Positions 23,887-33,299 of a stretch of DNA of 64,000 bases are shown here, in pieces. The translations under genes and the position numbers were made by a program. The notes below the pieces were generated by a model that was given only the letters and a program-made list of their open reading frames with translations, ran no database searches and had not been told where the DNA came from. The stretch is from positions 186,001 to 250,000 of the forward strand of contig LVZB01000001.1 in assembly GCA_023101485.1 (NCBI GenBank). Reading direction: 5' to 3'. This DNA is from Pasteurellaceae bacterium Macca. GTDB lineage: Bacteria > Pseudomonadota > Gammaproteobacteria > Enterobacterales > Pasteurellaceae. The stretch's first letter is position 1, and each line of letters opens with the position of its first letter.

Positions 23887-24516
23887 CTATTGCTCACAAG
23901 GCGTTAAGCCTGACAAGATCGTTGGGTTAAGGTGGCGAACCACCCAACTCGCACTTTGGCGCACATTATTCACCACCGCCCGAGGGGTAATGGTTGCACC
24001 GGTAAATTGGTCAAACTGGCCGCCATCTTTTTTGACCGCCCATTGACGATCACTCTCCGCCGTCCATTTTTTCCCCGTGAAGCGGAAGATCCAATCCGAA
24101 ATACGGGTATCAATTTTATCCCCAAGCCCCGGGGTTTCTTTGTGGGAAAGGGTACGCACGCCGAGGATTGTGCCATCAGGCTGAACGCCGATTAATAGCT
24201 CAATATTGCCAGAGTAGCCATCTGGGGCAGTACTTTGGAGGGCGTAAGCGGTCGTTTTTTCCCCTTTTTTTGCCAGATACAGTTTCTTCACAAAAGGCGC
24301 TTGGGGCAAGCTCACCTGCATACAGGTTGCCAATAAATCATTATCAAAGTGTGCTTGGGGCAACACTTCAAGCAAAAGTTGCCGTTGTTGCTGTTGGCTC
24401 ACAGCATCGATACGCCCTTTAGTTAAGATATAGACACCAATGGAAATCGCGGTACAAAGCAACGCCACGATCCCCAAAATCAAGGCATAACGTGCGGTAA
24501 TTTTCCCCGTTGTCAT
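23887..24516 (-). CDS. rnfG: Rnf electron transport complex subunit RnfG (RsxG)
   Basis: Periplasmic flavoprotein subunit with one N-terminal membrane anchor (about residues 9-31). The FMN-binding domain shows [14 protein letters not shown] and the covalent FMN attachment motif TGAT in [15 protein letters not shown], where the last Thr of TGAT takes the phosphoester-linked FMN. Length 209 is usual. Its ATG overlaps the rnfD stop by 4 bases. Confidence 0.94.
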   Translation of the reverse strand: MTTGKITARYALILGIVALLCTAISIGVYILTKGRIDAVSQQQQRQLLLEVLPQAHFDNDLLATCMQVSLPQAPFVKKLYLAKKGEKTTAYALQSTAPDGYSGNIELLIGVQPDGTILGVRTLSHKETPGLGDKIDTRISDWIFRFTGKKWTAESDRQWAVKKDGGQFDQFTGATITPRAVVNNVRQSASWVVRHLNPTILSGLTPCEQ

Positions 24517-25583
24517 GATTTTTCTCCTGAAGGGTGCTTTAACTTCGTGCCATATAAACGTGGTTGGGTATAGTGGTCAATTAAAGGCACGGCAATATTG
24601 GATAATAGCACCCCAAAGGCCACGCCGTCGGGGTAATTACCGTAGTAACGAATAAGATAAACGAATGTGCCCACCATTGCCCCAAAAATCAATTTTCCAC
24701 GGGGCGTAATGGAGGCAGAAACGGGATCGGTCGCAATAAAAAATGCCCCAAACATCATTGCCCCACTAAACAGCTGACTTAACACGCCGAGGTGTTTTTC
24801 CGCCCAAAAGAGTTCCGTGATACCGCTTAATAACGCAAAAGTCACCAACATCATCACTGGAATTTGCCAATGAATAATGCGTTTATACATCAGCACCAAA
24901 CCGCCGAGTAAAAAGGCAAGATTCACTTCACACCACCCTTTGGCGAATTGTCCGATAAAAATTGGCGATGCTAGAATACCCGTTAGCCCCTCTTTGGCGA
25001 TATTGGTCTTGGCACTGTCAAGAGGCGTCGCTTGGGCGATGCCGTCAATGGTGTTAAGCAGTTGATGCACACTAAAACCATCACTGGTTAAGCCTGTGAA
25101 AATCAGAGATAAGCTATCGCCAAAAGTAGGCGGTTCATTTAATAATTCAATGGGCGGAAGCCAAGCGGTCATCTGCACCGGAAAAGAGATTAACAGCAAA
25201 GCATAACCAATCATCGCTGGATTAAACACATTCTGCCCCAATCCGCCATAAACGTGTTTGGCAAGAAGTAACGCCACCAAAACCCCAATCACAATCACCC
25301 AATAAGGGGCATAAGGGGGAATCGCCATGGCGAGGATCAACGCCGTTAACCCCCCCGAGAGATCGGAGAGGTAAAATAACCACGGTTTTCCCCGTAATTT
25401 TGCCACGAGCAATTCAATCACCACCGCCAATGGCAAAGCAATGGCGATTTGAACGAAAACACCATAGCCGAAGAAGAACCCTAACACGCCAAGGGCTGGA
25501 AGCATTGTGGCAATCACCCACAGCATAAAATTCGCCGTGAGATTGCTTGAATGGGTATGGGGAGAACTCACCCTTTTAAACAT
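24513..25583 (-). CDS. rnfD: Rnf electron transport complex subunit RnfD (RsxD)
   Basis: Integral membrane flavoprotein subunit related to NqrB. The 356-residue product has about nine membrane segments, the conserved [16 protein letters not shown] region, and a likely covalent FMN threonine at about residue 186 in GIAQATPLD, matching the position known in homologues. The ATG is 12 bases after the rnfC stop. Confidence 0.94.
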   Translation of the reverse strand: MFKRVSSPHTHSSNLTANFMLWVIATMLPALGVLGFFFGYGVFVQIAIALPLAVVIELLVAKLRGKPWLFYLSDLSGGLTALILAMAIPPYAPYWVIVIGVLVALLLAKHVYGGLGQNVFNPAMIGYALLLISFPVQMTAWLPPIELLNEPPTFGDSLSLIFTGLTSDGFSVHQLLNTIDGIAQATPLDSAKTNIAKEGLTGILASPIFIGQFAKGWCEVNLAFLLGGLVLMYKRIIHWQIPVMMLVTFALLSGITELFWAEKHLGVLSQLFSGAMMFGAFFIATDPVSASITPRGKLIFGAMVGTFVYLIRYYGNYPDGVAFGVLLSNIAVPLIDHYTQPRLYGTKLKHPSGEKS

Positions 25584-25595
25584 GGTTTATCCTTG

Positions 25596-28154
25596 TTAAT
25601 TGTATTGATTTTCACTCTGTTGCGCTTTTCTCGCTTTGGCTCGGGCAATCGCGGCGGCAACTGCCGCTTTGCGTGGGTCACTTTCGGTTTCCGATGTCGT
25701 TGTTGGCGGTGCAAAATTCTCTGAATTTTCGACCGCTTGTGGAGAACCTTTTTCTTCACTCACCTGCTGATTTTGCGCTTTTTTCACCTTCGCTCGCGCA
25801 ATCGCGGCGGCAACTGCGGCTTTGCGTGGGTCGCTTTCGGTGTCCGATGTCGTTGTTGGCGGTGCAAAATTATCTAAATTTTCGACCGCTTGTTGAGTGC
25901 CTTTTTCTTCACTCACCTGCTGACTTTGCGCTTTTTTCGCCTTAGCTCGGGCAATCGCGGCGGCAACTGCCGCTTTGCGTGGGTTGCTTTCGGTTTCCGA
26001 TGTCGTTGTTGGCGGTGCAAAATTCTCTGAATTTTCGACCGTTTGTTCCGCTGGCTTTTCTGCTCCCTCACTTTGATTTTGCGCTTTTCTCGCTTTGGCT
26101 CGGGCAATCGCGGCGGCAACAGCCGCTTTGCGTGGATCGCTTTCGGTTTCCGATGTCGTTGTTGGCGGTGCAAAATTATCTAAATTTTCGACCGCTTGTT
26201 CCGCTGGTTTTTCCGCTCCCTCGCTTTGATTTTGCGCTTTTCTCGCCTTCGCTCGGGCAAGGGCTGCGGCGACTGCCGCTTTGCGTGGGTCGCTTTCGGT
26301 GTCCGATATCGTTGTTGGCAGTGCAAAATTCTCTGAATTTTCGACCGCTTGTTCCGCTGGCTTTTCAGCTCCCTCGCTTTGATTTTGCGCTTTTTTCGCT
26401 TTGGCGCGGGCAAGGGCTGCGGCGACTGCTGCTTTGCGTGGGTCACTTTCGGTGTCCGATGTCGTTGTTGGCGGTGCAAAATTCTCTGAATTTTCGACCG
26501 CTTGTTCCGCCTGTTTAGCTAAACGTCTTGCACGCCGTTGTGCCATTAACTCACGATTATCCGGTTCGCCATTGGCTTTTGCTTGTACCGAAGTAGCGCT
26601 ATCAGGTGGTTGCGTATTTTCCGCTTTTTTGGCTTTTAAACGTTCGAGTGCAGCTTTAACCGGATCTTCCCCGGCATTTTGCGCCACTTCTTCTCGCCGT
26701 TTTTCCGCCGCTTGTTGAATCCGTGCGGTGCGTGCTTCTTTCTCTTTATTCAGACGTGCTTCTCGGGCTTCAAAACGGATTTTCGCTTCCTCCGCTTTAC
26801 GCGCCTTTTCATCAATTTCGGCGATTTTTGCTTTCTCTTGGCGGAAATATTGGATCAACGGAATGTAGCTTGGGCAAACGTAAGCGCAAATACCACACTC
26901 AATACACGCATCGAGGTGATACTGTTTCGATTTGTCGTGATCTTCCCCCCGTGCAAACCAATAAAGCTGTTGCGGTAATAACCCCACAGGGCAAGCATCG
27001 GAACAGCTTGAACAGCGAATACACGCCCGTTCTGGTTCAGGTGGGGCGTATTCAAAATGATCGGGGGCGATAATGCAGTTCGCCGTTTTGGTAATCGGGG
27101 CTTGTAACGACGGGAGAATAAAGCCCATCATCGGGCCGCCCAAAAAGACAGGCAAACGGCTATCGGCTTGGTAATCCACCTGTTCAAGGAGGTGTAAAAT
27201 CGGCGTGCCGAGCCTTGCCCAGACATTGCCTTTATTGCGGATTTTATCCCCCGTGAGGGTCACAATGCGTTCAATAAGGGGTTCATCGTCCATAATGGCA
27301 CGTTTCACCGCAAGGGCAGTGCCGACATTGTGCATTACTACGCCAAGTTCAATACTCCGTTTGCCATAGGGAATTTCTAACCCCGTGAGGAGCTGAACAA
27401 GCTGATCACTCGCACCGGAGGGGTATTTCGTTGGGATAACCCGTAATTGAATATCGTTTGCCCCTTTTAAGGCATTTTTGACTCGTTGTATCGCCCGAGG
27501 TTTGTTATCTTCAATGGCAATGACCACCTCTTCAGGGCGGAGTACATAACGCAAAATGCGGATGCCTTCGAGCATCTCTTCCGTGTAATCCTGCATTAGG
27601 CGATCATCACAGGTGATATAAGGCTCGCACTCGGCGCCGTTGATAATCAACACTTGGCAACGTTTTTCCGCCAAATGGAGTTTTTGTGATGTCGGGAAAA
27701 CCGCGCCGCCTAAGCCAGCAATGCCTGCAAGGTAGGCTTTTTGAATAATCTGCTCAGGGCTTAGGGTGAGGAAATCGTCAATGGGGTGGCGTTCTAGCCA
27801 TTGATCTCGCCCATCGGTTTCAATCACCACCGTTAATTCCGCAATGCCTGAAGGGTGGGCTGAGGGGTGAGGGGTAATCGCCACCACTTTCCCCGATGTC
27901 GGGCTATGCACCGGCAGTTGGCGGAAATGTTCTCCCTGGGTCAAGGCTTGACCTTTTAGCACCTCATCGCCGATTTTGACTAACAACTCACCAGCTGATC
28001 CGGCGTGTTGTACCACCGGCACAAAAAATTGCTTGGGTAAATGCAAGGTGCGGAGGGGCTTTTTACTCGACTGCTTTTTCATCTCCGGCGGATGAATACC
28101 ACCGGGGAAATCCCATAATTTGCCCGAACGAATACGACTTAAAATATCACTCAC
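25596..28154 (-). CDS. rnfC: Rnf electron transport complex subunit RnfC (RsxC), with C-terminal repeats
   Basis: Peripheral NADH-oxidising, Fe-S subunit. The N-terminal half has an NuoF-like NAD/FMN domain ([28 protein letters not shown]) and two 4Fe-4S motifs, [14 protein letters not shown] and [14 protein letters not shown] charged, Ala-rich coiled region then leads into six 51-residue repeats, each with [10 protein letters not shown](L/I)ARAK and an (E/Q)QAVEN-type segment. The gene begins at GTG 28154, overlapping the rnfB stop by 4 bases. Its 852 residues exceed many homologues because of the repeats, whose number is known to vary in the family. Confidence 0.95.
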   Translation of the reverse strand: MSDILSRIRSGKLWDFPGGIHPPEMKKQSSKKPLRTLHLPKQFFVPVVQHAGSAGELLVKIGDEVLKGQALTQGEHFRQLPVHSPTSGKVVAITPHPSAHPSGIAELTVVIETDGRDQWLERHPIDDFLTLSPEQIIQKAYLAGIAGLGGAVFPTSQKLHLAEKRCQVLIINGAECEPYITCDDRLMQDYTEEMLEGIRILRYVLRPEEVVIAIEDNKPRAIQRVKNALKGANDIQLRVIPTKYPSGASDQLVQLLTGLEIPYGKRSIELGVVMHNVGTALAVKRAIMDDEPLIERIVTLTGDKIRNKGNVWARLGTPILHLLEQVDYQADSRLPVFLGGPMMGFILPSLQAPITKTANCIIAPDHFEYAPPEPERACIRCSSCSDACPVGLLPQQLYWFARGEDHDKSKQYHLDACIECGICAYVCPSYIPLIQYFRQEKAKIAEIDEKARKAEEAKIRFEAREARLNKEKEARTARIQQAAEKRREEVAQNAGEDPVKAALERLKAKKAENTQPPDSATSVQAKANGEPDNRELMAQRRARRLAKQAEQAVENSENFAPPTTTSDTESDPRKAAVAAALARAKAKKAQNQSEGAEKPAEQAVENSENFALPTTISDTESDPRKAAVAAALARAKARKAQNQSEGAEKPAEQAVENLDNFAPPTTTSETESDPRKAAVAAAIARAKARKAQNQSEGAEKPAEQTVENSENFAPPTTTSETESNPRKAAVAAAIARAKAKKAQSQQVSEEKGTQQAVENLDNFAPPTTTSDTESDPRKAAVAAAIARAKVKKAQNQQVSEEKGSPQAVENSENFAPPTTTSETESDPRKAAVAAAIARAKARKAQQSENQYN
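25620..26540 (-). repeat. Six 153-bp in-frame repeats in rnfC, each carrying an uptake signal
   Basis: GACCGCTTGT-type 9- or 10-base matches lie exactly 153 bases apart, at 25731, 25884, 26037 (one mismatch), 26190, 26343 and 26496. On the coding strand each reads CAAGCGGTCGAAAAT, encoding QAVEN (TVEN in the mismatched copy). The repeats differ at a few codons (GAEKP versus SEEKG; SENFA versus LDNFA), so they are not a fresh expansion. Overlapping frames on both strands here are by-products of the repetition. Confidence 0.93.
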
Positions 28155-28747
28155 GACTCATTTCCTCCCACCACTTTTTTCGCCTGTAACTCGGTGGTAT
28201 TCACAATCGGAATCACGAGGTTCGGGTCAAACTGCCAGTTCCAATTTTGCGTGGTCTGTTTAACGGGGATCATTTTGATGCAATCCGTCGGGCAAGGAGC
28301 AACGCAAAGCTCACAGCCAGTGCAGAGATCGGCAAGGACGGTGTGCATCGCTTTATTCGTGCCGATAATGGCATCCACCGGGCAAGCCTGAATACATTTC
28401 GTACAACCAATGCAGAGATCTTCAATAATTAGGGCGACTTTAGTTTCCGGCTCTTCCCCTTCCATTTCAGGCACATCCACGCCCATTAAATCGGCAATTT
28501 TTACCACTAGAGGCGGGCCGCCTGGCACACATTTTGTGATTTCATCGCCATTGGCAATGGCTTCGGCATAGGGCTTGCAACCGGGGTAACCACACTGCCC
28601 ACATTGGCTTTGGGGTAAAAGGGCATCAATCTGTTCCACAATGGGATCCGCTTCGACTTTTAATTTCATCGAGGAATAGCCCAAGATCCCCCCAAAGATA
28701 AGGGCGATCACGGCAATAATGATCAGAAGGGTAATAAATAGATCCAT
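28151..28747 (-). CDS. rnfB: Rnf electron transport complex subunit RnfB (RsxB)
   Basis: Ferredoxin-like subunit anchored by one N-terminal hydrophobic helix (about residues 4-24). It has the four-cysteine cluster [15 protein letters not shown] and two 4Fe-4S motifs, [14 protein letters not shown] and [14 protein letters not shown]. The 198-residue length is normal. It lies between rnfA and rnfC and overlaps rnfC by GTGA. Confidence 0.95.
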   Translation of the reverse strand: MDLFITLLIIIAVIALIFGGILGYSSMKLKVEADPIVEQIDALLPQSQCGQCGYPGCKPYAEAIANGDEITKCVPGGPPLVVKIADLMGVDVPEMEGEEPETKVALIIEDLCIGCTKCIQACPVDAIIGTNKAMHTVLADLCTGCELCVAPCPTDCIKMIPVKQTTQNWNWQFDPNLVIPIVNTTELQAKKVVGGNES

Positions 28748-28760
28748 GATTTCACTCAGC

Positions 28761-29345
28761 CTAACTCGCCTTCACTAAACCGGCAAAGCCCATAAAGGCT
28801 AGGGACATTAAGCCTGCGGTAATCAAGGCAAGGGAAGCACCTTGAAAGGGTTTCGGCACATCTGCGATAACTAATCGCTCCCGCAATGCCGAAAATAGCA
28901 CTAAAACAAGGGAGAATCCTGCCGCCGCACCAAAGCCGTATAACACGGACTCGACTAAATTATTCGATAAATTCACATTTAACAACGCTACACCCAGCAC
29001 GGCGCAGTTGGTGGTAATCAAGGGCAGATAAATGCCTAATAAGCGGTAAAGGGTTGGGCTTGTTTTATGGACGATCATCTCCGTGAGTTGCACAATCACA
29101 GCAATCACTAAAATAAACACAAGAGTACGGAGAAAGCTCGCCTCTAAAGGGAGAAGAATATAACGCTCCACCAAATAAGCCGAAAGGGAGGCAAGCGTTA
29201 GCACGAACGTGGTGGCTAATCCCATGCCGATTGCTGTTTCAACCTTTTTCGACACCCCCATAAACGGGCAAAGCCCTAAAAACTTCACTAACACGAAGTT
29301 ATTTATTAAGGCGGTGCTGATAATCAGCAAAATATAATCAAACAT
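28761..29345 (-). CDS. rnfA: Rnf electron transport complex subunit RnfA (RsxA)
   Basis: Six-helix membrane subunit, paralogue of RnfE. From the ATG at 29345 it is 194 residues and begins [16 protein letters not shown], nearly identical in form to other Pasteurellaceae RnfA; the longer frame from 29363 is not supported. The conserved [11 protein letters not shown] and [14 protein letters not shown] segments hold the membrane Fe-S cysteines known for this family. It is the first gene of the rnfABCDGE-lpxM-methyltransferase run. Confidence 0.95.
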   Translation of the reverse strand: MFDYILLIISTALINNFVLVKFLGLCPFMGVSKKVETAIGMGLATTFVLTLASLSAYLVERYILLPLEASFLRTLVFILVIAVIVQLTEMIVHKTSPTLYRLLGIYLPLITTNCAVLGVALLNVNLSNNLVESVLYGFGAAAGFSLVLVLFSALRERLVIADVPKPFQGASLALITAGLMSLAFMGFAGLVKAS

Positions 29346-29459
29346 ATCGGTGTAGCGTTCCACAAATCATTTTTAAAAGGGGCGTATTATCCGATCTTTC
29401 CCTCTAATTGCCAATAGTTTTGGCAAGCGGGCAAAAAGCAGGAAATTTTAACGAGAATT

Positions 29460-29497
29460 GGCAACCTCTCACAGCCTAATTCATTAGAGAGGTTGCC
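29460..29497 (-). terminator. Probable terminator downstream of the lipoprotein gene
   Basis: A perfect 11-bp inverted repeat, GGCAACCTCTC (29460-29470) and GAGAGGTTGCC (29487-29497), has a 16-base loop and sits 14 bases past the lipoprotein stop. The T-run on the minus strand is weak, so it may be a stable mRNA end rather than a classic terminator. Confidence 0.55.
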
Positions 29498-29511
29498 AAA
29501 AAGCGGTGACC

Positions 29512-30075
29512 TTATTTTTTATTGGTCTTTTTAGAGGTGGTTTTTTTGTTGTTTTTCTTCGCTTTTGGTTGCTCTTTTTCTACCTGTTTTACACAGAGAT
29601 GAAGAATTTGCTCGGCACCGTTTTGGATATATTCATCATGACGCAATTTATTTTTTTGAATATCTAACATCGCATCATGGATACCTTGGGCAATACTTGG
29701 CGTTTGCACCAGCCCCCAACACGTTGGGCTTAAACGGTTAAAATTCTCTTGAAGCTCTGCCACATACAACACACCGCTGTAATAAGCAAAGACGTTGTTA
29801 TCAAGCATACGGTTTAACAAACTTGCCCGAATTTGCTCCACGGGTAAATTCACTCGGTTATTGAACCAATCATCCACCCCACGCATAAAGGAAGGAATAT
29901 CGTAACTCTCATTAACACGGTCGGCATAGGTCTGCCCCGTTGCACCATAGGCAATGGCGTAGGATTTTTGATCCACTTCGCTATCAGGAATACGGCTCCA
30001 ACCGCTCGGTTTACTGCTACACGCCGTGAGTACCAAAAGAGCCGCAAGAGCAAGCCACGATTTTACTGATTTCAT
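29512..30075 (-). CDS. Putative lipoprotein of unknown function
   Basis: From the ATG at 30075 the product is 187 residues and begins with a lipoprotein signal peptide ending in the lipobox LTAC (Cys about residue 18), so it is probably anchored in the inner or outer membrane. The mature part is soluble and mostly helical by eye; QKSYAIAYGATGQTYADRV and the following region loosely recall the helical dimerisation domain of FKBP-type isomerases, but no isomerase domain follows. The C-terminus is a run of Lys/Asn/Thr (KKNNKKTTSKKTNKK). It is divergent from thyA. I do not recognise the family. Confidence 0.75.
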   Translation of the reverse strand: MKSVKSWLALAALLVLTACSSKPSGWSRIPDSEVDQKSYAIAYGATGQTYADRVNESYDIPSFMRGVDDWFNNRVNLPVEQIRASLLNRMLDNNVFAYYSGVLYVAELQENFNRLSPTCWGLVQTPSIAQGIHDAMLDIQKNKLRHDEYIQNGAEQILHLCVKQVEKEQPKAKKNNKKTTSKKTNKK

Positions 30076-30162
30076 ATGATATACTCCGAAAATTTTAAAA
30101 ATCACGGCTATTCTACCCAAAGCGGTGGAATTACTCTATCTTTTTGTTTTGGGAGCTAATTT

Positions 30163-31017
30163 ATGCAACAGTATTTAGATCTCTGCCAACGTATCGTTGA
30201 ACAGGGAAAATGGGTGGAAAATGAACGTACGGGCAAACGCTGTTTAACGGTGATCAACGCCGATTTAACCTATAACGTTGCCGGCGGAGAATTTCCCCTT
30301 GTCACCACTCGCCGGAGCTTTTGGAAAGCCGCCATTGCCGAACTTCTCGGCTATATTCGTGGCTATAATAATGCCGCTGACTTCCGCGCCCTTGGCACAA
30401 AATCTTGGGATGCCAATGCCAACGAAAACAGTGCTTGGCTTGCTAACCCACACCGAAAAGGGGTGGATGATATGGGCTTGGTCTATGGTTCAGTAGGACG
30501 AAATTTTCCTAAAGCCGATGGCACAGGAAACGTTGATCTGCTCCGCCAAATTGTGGATGATCTTAAAGGTGGCATCGATAATCGGGGGGAAATTTACACC
30601 TTCTACCACCCTGGTGCTTTCCATTTAGGCTGTTTACGTCCTTGTTTACATAGCCACCACTTTTCTTTATTGGACGGTGTGTTATACCTCAATAGCACCC
30701 AACGCTCCGCCGATGTCCCTTTGGGGTTAAACTGGAATATGATTCAGTGCTATACCTTTTTAGCCCTCATGGCACAAATCACAGGGCATCAAGCCGGGCT
30801 TGCATTCCACAAGATTGTAAATGCGCACATTTATGAAGATCAGCTAGCCCTAATGCGGGATGTGCAACTCCAACGAACGCCTTTTACTGCCCCAAAATTA
30901 AAAATTAACCCGAAAATTCAAAGCCTTGAAGATTTAGAAACTTGGGTTACATTGGCGGATTTTAGTGTCGAAGGCTACGAATATCACCCCAGCATTCAAT
31001 ACCCTTTCTCTGTGTAA
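30163..31017 (+). CDS. thyA: Thymidylate synthase
   Basis: Converts dUMP to dTMP with methylenetetrahydrofolate. The 284-residue product has the catalytic cysteine at 161 in LRPCLHSHH, the dUMP-binding [14 protein letters not shown], and HIYEDQ. It belongs to the variant branch found in Haemophilus (LGCLRPC rather than the E. coli LPPCH context). The ATG is preceded by GGGAGC. It is probably a single gene divergent from the lipoprotein gene. I saw no folA in the window. Confidence 0.96.
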   Translation: MQQYLDLCQRIVEQGKWVENERTGKRCLTVINADLTYNVAGGEFPLVTTRRSFWKAAIAELLGYIRGYNNAADFRALGTKSWDANANENSAWLANPHRKGVDDMGLVYGSVGRNFPKADGTGNVDLLRQIVDDLKGGIDNRGEIYTFYHPGAFHLGCLRPCLHSHHFSLLDGVLYLNSTQRSADVPLGLNWNMIQCYTFLALMAQITGHQAGLAFHKIVNAHIYEDQLALMRDVQLQRTPFTAPKLKINPKIQSLEDLETWVTLADFSVEGYEYHPSIQYPFSV

Positions 31018-31109
31018 CCTTGCAAGCGGTCACTTTTTGATAAAAATTTGCAAAATACCCATAATTTATTTATAGTTATTTTGCATTTTTTATTTTAAAG
31101 GAGAATCAA

Positions 31110-31955
31110 ATGCAAAAAACAATCCTCACTAGCCTTATTTTATTTGCTGTCAATGCGTCTGCCCATGATGTTTGGGTCGATGCAAAAATCAATAAACAAA
31201 ACCAAATTGAAGCAAATTTAGGCTATGGACATTTTCCAATTTTAGAGAAAATTGCCGAAGATCGCCGTCATATCTTCCAGCCAAACCCAATGCAGTTACA
31301 TACCCCACAAGGCGTATTTGACCTCAAACTTCGCCCTCAAGGCGAAAGTTATCAATTCATTAGTGAGCAACCGCTTCGCCGCGGTGGTTATGTGATTACA
31401 GCCCGTTATAACCCGACATTTTGGTCTAAAAAAGAGGGGAAATGGGCGCAAAAAAACCGCAATGAATGGCAAGGTGCAGAATATTGCGAACAGACGCAGA
31501 TGTTCGGCAAACGTATCTTAAATGTGAAGGGCAATCGCTCGGCGGAATTTATTACCCAAGCCGTTGGACAACGTTTAGAGCTTATCCCTCAAATAAACCC
31601 CGCGAGAGTCAAAGTGGGCGAAGCCTTACCAATTCAAGTGCTGTTTGAAGGAAAGCCCCTTGCGGGCGCGCAAGTTGATGCTAAATTCGCTGGCTTTGGC
31701 ATTGCTGATCCCGATGATCACCACAATGAAGCCGCCGCCTTCACCCAAAAAACTGATAAAAATGGAATTGTGAATGTCGTGGTATTAAAAGAGGGATATT
31801 GGCGTGTTCGCACCGCTTTCAAACAGGATTATCCTGACCACAAGGTTTGCCAATTTGATCATAATAAAGCCAGCCTAACCTTTGAGATCGGCAATGTTAA
31901 GCACCCTCACGCCCATACAAAAGAAGAGGAGCAAGGACATCACCATCATCACTAA
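31110..31955 (+). CDS. Periplasmic DUF4198-like protein, probable metal binding, with histidine tail
   Basis: A 281-residue secreted protein with a signal peptide of about 18 residues ending NASA, followed directly by HDVWVDA; this His right after the cleavage site is typical of DUF4198/NikK-like proteins near nickel or cobalt importers. The C-terminal half looks like a beta-sandwich (QVLFEGKPLAGAQVDAKF). It ends HPHAHTKEEEQGHHHHH. No transporter genes are adjacent, so the partner is unknown. The ribosome site is AAAGGAGAA. Nickel, cobalt or zinc binding is inferred from composition and family. Confidence 0.8.
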   Translation: MQKTILTSLILFAVNASAHDVWVDAKINKQNQIEANLGYGHFPILEKIAEDRRHIFQPNPMQLHTPQGVFDLKLRPQGESYQFISEQPLRRGGYVITARYNPTFWSKKEGKWAQKNRNEWQGAEYCEQTQMFGKRILNVKGNRSAEFITQAVGQRLELIPQINPARVKVGEALPIQVLFEGKPLAGAQVDAKFAGFGIADPDDHHNEAAAFTQKTDKNGIVNVVVLKEGYWRVRTAFKQDYPDHKVCQFDHNKASLTFEIGNVKHPHAHTKEEEQGHHHHH

Positions 31956-31973
31956 TCTCAACACATAAACGCA

Positions 31974-32006
31974 AAACGTGTAACACTCTTCGTTACACGT
32001 TTTTTC
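31974..32006 (+). terminator. Rho-independent terminator after the DUF4198 gene
   Basis: AAACGTGTAAC pairs with GTTACACGTTT around a 6-base loop and is followed by a T-run. It begins 19 bases past the stop codon. Confidence 0.85.
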
Positions 32007-32082
32007 ATTAACAAGATCGCTATTTTGTCCGTTTTAATTTCGCTACAATACCTCCCATTTCTCTTATTCTTAACGCGTAAAT

Positions 32083-32802
32083 ATGAAGATATTGAATGAA
32101 AAGCCCCTTATTTCTAACCAACACGGTGCATTAATGATGGCGTTCGTGCCGTTCTTTTATGGTGCAGTCGCTGGCACTTTTCAGTGGGCACATCTCTACC
32201 TCGGCATGGCGTGGCTATTTTTATATCTCTTTTCTTACCCCTTTCTCGCCCTTTTTCAGCACAAAAAGAAGCAAAAATACCAAAAATGGGCAGTGATTTA
32301 CGCCACAATCAGCCTACTTTTTGCGATTCCCTTACTCATTCAGCAACCGAAAATAGGGCAATTCGCGCTACCCCTTATTCCCCTTGCACTCATCCAGATT
32401 CACTACGCCAAAACCAAAAATGAACGGCATTTGTTTAACGATATTGCCGGTATTCTGACCTTTGGTGTGGTGGGAATGGCAAGCTATTATCTTGCCAAAG
32501 GGGAATATGGTTGGGGAATTTTACTCCACCCGAGCTTATTCTTTTTCGCCACGACCCTTTATATTAAAAGTGTCGCACGGGAACGGCGAAACCCACGCTA
32601 TCGGCAAGCAAGCCTTGTGGTACATCTCGTGCTGATGCTGATATATGGTGCAATCGGAGCGTTTGGCGTGAGCTTTGCCTATGGCATCGCACTGTGGCGA
32701 AGCTGGCTAATTCCGCGACTAAATTGGAATATCAAACAAATCGGGCTATTGGAATTTGCCGTTGTAACGGTGTTTTTGGTGGGGTTAATTGTTGATTTAT
32801 AG
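32083..32802 (+). CDS. YwiC-like integral membrane protein
   Basis: A 239-residue protein with about eight hydrophobic segments. The N-terminal SNQHGALMMAFVPF matches the hallmark of the YwiC-like family (N-Q-H-G followed by a P-F), and RNPRYRQASLVVHL near residue 170 is also typical. The family's function is unknown. It stands alone between a terminator and an inverted pair of uptake signals. Confidence 0.8.
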   Translation: MKILNEKPLISNQHGALMMAFVPFFYGAVAGTFQWAHLYLGMAWLFLYLFSYPFLALFQHKKKQKYQKWAVIYATISLLFAIPLLIQQPKIGQFALPLIPLALIQIHYAKTKNERHLFNDIAGILTFGVVGMASYYLAKGEYGWGILLHPSLFFFATTLYIKSVARERRNPRYRQASLVVHLVLMLIYGAIGAFGVSFAYGIALWRSWLIPRLNWNIKQIGLLEFAVVTVFLVGLIVDL

Positions 32803-32806
32803 GAAT

Positions 32807-32888
32807 ACAAGCGGTCAAATTTTGTGGATTTTTTGAAAAAATGCAAAATTATGGCATCTCAAAAAACCAACAAAATCCGACCGCTTGT
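32807..32888. terminator. Inverted pair of uptake signals acting as a convergent terminator
   Basis: ACAAGCGGTC at 32807-32816 and GACCGCTTGT at 32879-32888 lie between the convergent YwiC-like and ybgE genes. The pairing extends, past a 2-base mismatch, through ATTTTGT/ACAAAAT, giving a 19-position stem. Such inverted uptake-signal pairs at gene ends are known in Pasteurellaceae and are thought to double as terminators. Confidence 0.75.
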
Positions 32889-32897
32889 AGAAGCCGA

Positions 32898-33185
32898 TTA
32901 CGCCAAAAGTAGCAAGACTAATGGCGGCAAGACAATGATGTAGCCAATCAGGGGTAAAAATATCCCTTTCCATACGGTAGAACGGATTTCAAAACCCACG
33001 CCGTGGATAAATAAAATCGCCATACCATAAAAAACCAACACGGCAAGATAAGGAATTTTCCCACCAAAATGGAGGGCAAAGCTATTGCTATGAAGCAGAA
33101 TTGCCCCAAACATCACCACTGCAAGAATAAAAGAAAGGGCCGTTAGCCAGCCCTTTTTTGTGATTTGATAAAGTGAATCAATCAT
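32898..33185 (-). CDS. ybgE: Cyd operon protein YbgE
   Basis: A 95-residue membrane protein with three hydrophobic segments that co-occurs with cytochrome bd genes and is thought to support the oxidase. The ATG at 33185 lies 4 bases past the cydX stop and gives MIDSLYQITKKGW; a TTG at 33218 inside cydX is rejected. It ends the cydA-cydB-cydX-ybgE unit. Confidence 0.85.
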   Translation of the reverse strand: MIDSLYQITKKGWLTALSFILAVVMFGAILLHSNSFALHFGGKIPYLAVLVFYGMAILFIHGVGFEIRSTVWKGIFLPLIGYIIVLPPLVLLLLA

Positions 33186-33189
33186 TTGA

Positions 33190-33288
33190 TTATTCGTCAA
33201 ATTTACCTGTTTTCTCAATGCTCACAGTAATCACTGTCGCAAAAAGTACGGCAAGTAAGACGCCTAATACCCAAGTTACATAAAACAT
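33190..33288 (-). CDS. cydX: Cytochrome bd small subunit CydX
   Basis: A 32-residue single-helix protein that packs against CydA and stabilises the heme centre of cytochrome bd. It reads MFYVTWVLGVLLAV at the start, with an aromatic residue and W early on and a short charged tail (IEKTGKFDE), as in E. coli CydX. It starts 11 bases after the cydB stop with AAGGGGA as ribosome site and is followed at once by ybgE, its standard place. It is too short for most gene callers. Confidence 0.93.
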   Translation of the reverse strand: MFYVTWVLGVLLAVLFATVITVSIEKTGKFDE

Positions 33289-33299
33289 AGTGATTCCCC

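Noticed and set aside
25673-26518. Overlapping repetitive ORFs opposite and within rnfC
   Set aside because: By-products of the 153-bp repeat; the rnfC frame carries the conserved protein.
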